Part shown: positions 6,385 to 6,648 of the stretch, piece by piece
Position numbering within the stretch: the stretch's first letter is position 1
How the letters are laid out: each line of letters begins with the position of its first letter
Position numbers and translations under genes: made by a program
Origin: JAHELQ01 sp965603365
GTDB taxonomy: Bacteria; Acidobacteriota; Aminicenantia; UBA2199
DNA length: 6,648 bases
Reading direction: 5' to 3'
Assembly: GCA_965603365.1 (NCBI GenBank)
Contig: CBFDCR010000134.1
Location: forward strand, 1 to 6,648
The notes under the pieces: generated by a model
Told to the model about the DNA's origin: nothing
Databases searched by the model: none
Seen by the model: only the letters and a program-made list of their open reading frames with translations

Positions 6385-6458
6385 AATCAACCGGTGATCT
6401 ATTTCGACCTGGATTCATTTATACCAAAATTTACCCATAAAATCAACCGGCCGTGATC
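6385..6458. repeat. Two dyad-like copies of AATCAACCGG...TGATC, 56 bp apart
   Basis: AATCAACCGGTGATC (6385-6399) and AATCAACCGGCCGTGATC (6441-6458) share a 10-base start and a TGATC end; the second has three extra bases in the middle. Both have ATCA/TGAT arms, so each is a small inverted repeat. They lie between the thioesterase and the insertion sequence and could be paired operator sites or remnants of an older repeat. Confidence 0.4.
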
Positions 6459-6486
6459 CCAAATTTCCCATCAAAAAAATAAAAAA

Positions 6487-6553
6487 GCCCCGTTTGTGGC
6501 TATAATAGTGTATAATTAGTTTTCCCAAACACCACAATAAAGCCCAAACGAGG
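6487..6553. repeat. Related repeats in the IS leader
   Basis: GCCCCGTTTGTGGC (6487-6500) is an imperfect inverted partner of GCCCAAACGAGG (6542-6553), and CCCAAAC also occurs at 6524-6530. Two TATAAT boxes lie between (6501-6506 and 6511-6516). These may be transposase-binding sites overlapping the transposase promoter, or a leader hairpin that includes the ribosome-binding AGGTG (6551-6555). Confidence 0.4.
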
Positions 6554-6563
6554 TGCATAAATT

Positions 6564-6648
6564 ATGACACAAGGCGTATTACCTTTCAAGTACGAAGAGT
6601 CAAAAAAATCACGAAGCCTGACGAGTTTTTCGGGTTTGCTGCCCTATG
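6564..6648 (+). CDS. IS1380-family transposase, N-terminal fragment (runs off the window)
   Basis: Only the first 28 codons are present. MTQGVLPFKYEE followed by a short polar stretch and LTSFSGLLPY matches the start I know from IS1380-family DDE transposases (typically MTQGxLPFKYEEEK...TGLAGLPLY). The catalytic part is outside the window, so intactness cannot be judged. AGGTG (6551-6555) is eight bases upstream of the ATG. Confidence 0.75.
   Translation, partial: MTQGVLPFKYEESKKSRSLTSFSGLLPY

Larger units (their letters stand above)
6487..6648 (+). mobile_element. Left end of an IS1380-type insertion sequence, cut by the window edge
   Basis: Called from the recognisable N-terminus of an IS1380-family transposase and from repeats ahead of it. 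The left terminus is uncertain; GCCCCGTTTGTGGC at 6487-6500 is the best candidate for the terminal inverted repeat, but the right end is outside the window, so neither the repeat nor a target duplication can be checked. It is inserted upstream of the thioesterase and reads away from it. Confidence 0.6.

Noticed and set aside
1..6648. CRISPR array, tRNA, rRNA or riboswitch
   Set aside because: No regularly spaced repeats, cloverleaf or conserved RNA signature was seen by eye on either strand.

Overview
The window looks like an accessory region of a bacterial chromosome, with moderate G+C genes separated by A+T-rich spacers. Exported proteins, a type II thioesterase of the kind that serves peptide or polyketide synthetases, and an IS1380-type transposase start fit an environmental bacterium with a large genome, such as Aminicenantes/Acidobacteriota-like or Desulfobacterota-like lineages. 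That placement is an impression from gene style only. No rRNA, tRNA or CRISPR array was seen.

Left part (1-1159): a leftward gene (80-739) encodes an unrecognised exported, mostly helical protein. The 420 bp between it and the next gene hold no convincing gene. They do hold candidate divergent promoters, a pair of 18-bp inverted repeats bounding about 146 bp, and a terminator-like hairpin.

Centre (1160-4147, rightward): an 800-residue exported M1-family (gluzincin) metallopeptidase with an intact HEXXH-X18-E zinc site and a large N-terminal extension. It overlaps by ATGA a TetR-family regulator. The regulator's reading frame is broken at a run of nine T (3820-3828); removing one T would restore a normal 195-residue protein. 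This is the most interesting point in the window: it may be a pseudogene, a sequencing error, a phase-variable tract, or a case of transcriptional slippage.

Right part (4230-6299, leftward): two small flavodoxin-fold oxidoreductases, overlapping by 20 nt and each with a strong ribosome-binding site, form an operon behind an extended -10 promoter. One carries a CX2CX2CX8C cysteine cluster. Upstream of them on the same strand lies a type II thioesterase (246 aa) with a clear GHSMGG nucleophile motif and a GNHFF histidine. No synthetase gene is in view.

Right edge (about 6487-6648): the left end and first 28 codons of an IS1380-type transposase, reading rightward out of the window and divergent from the thioesterase. 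I did not find a clearly new biological system; the observations below are leads of modest strength.
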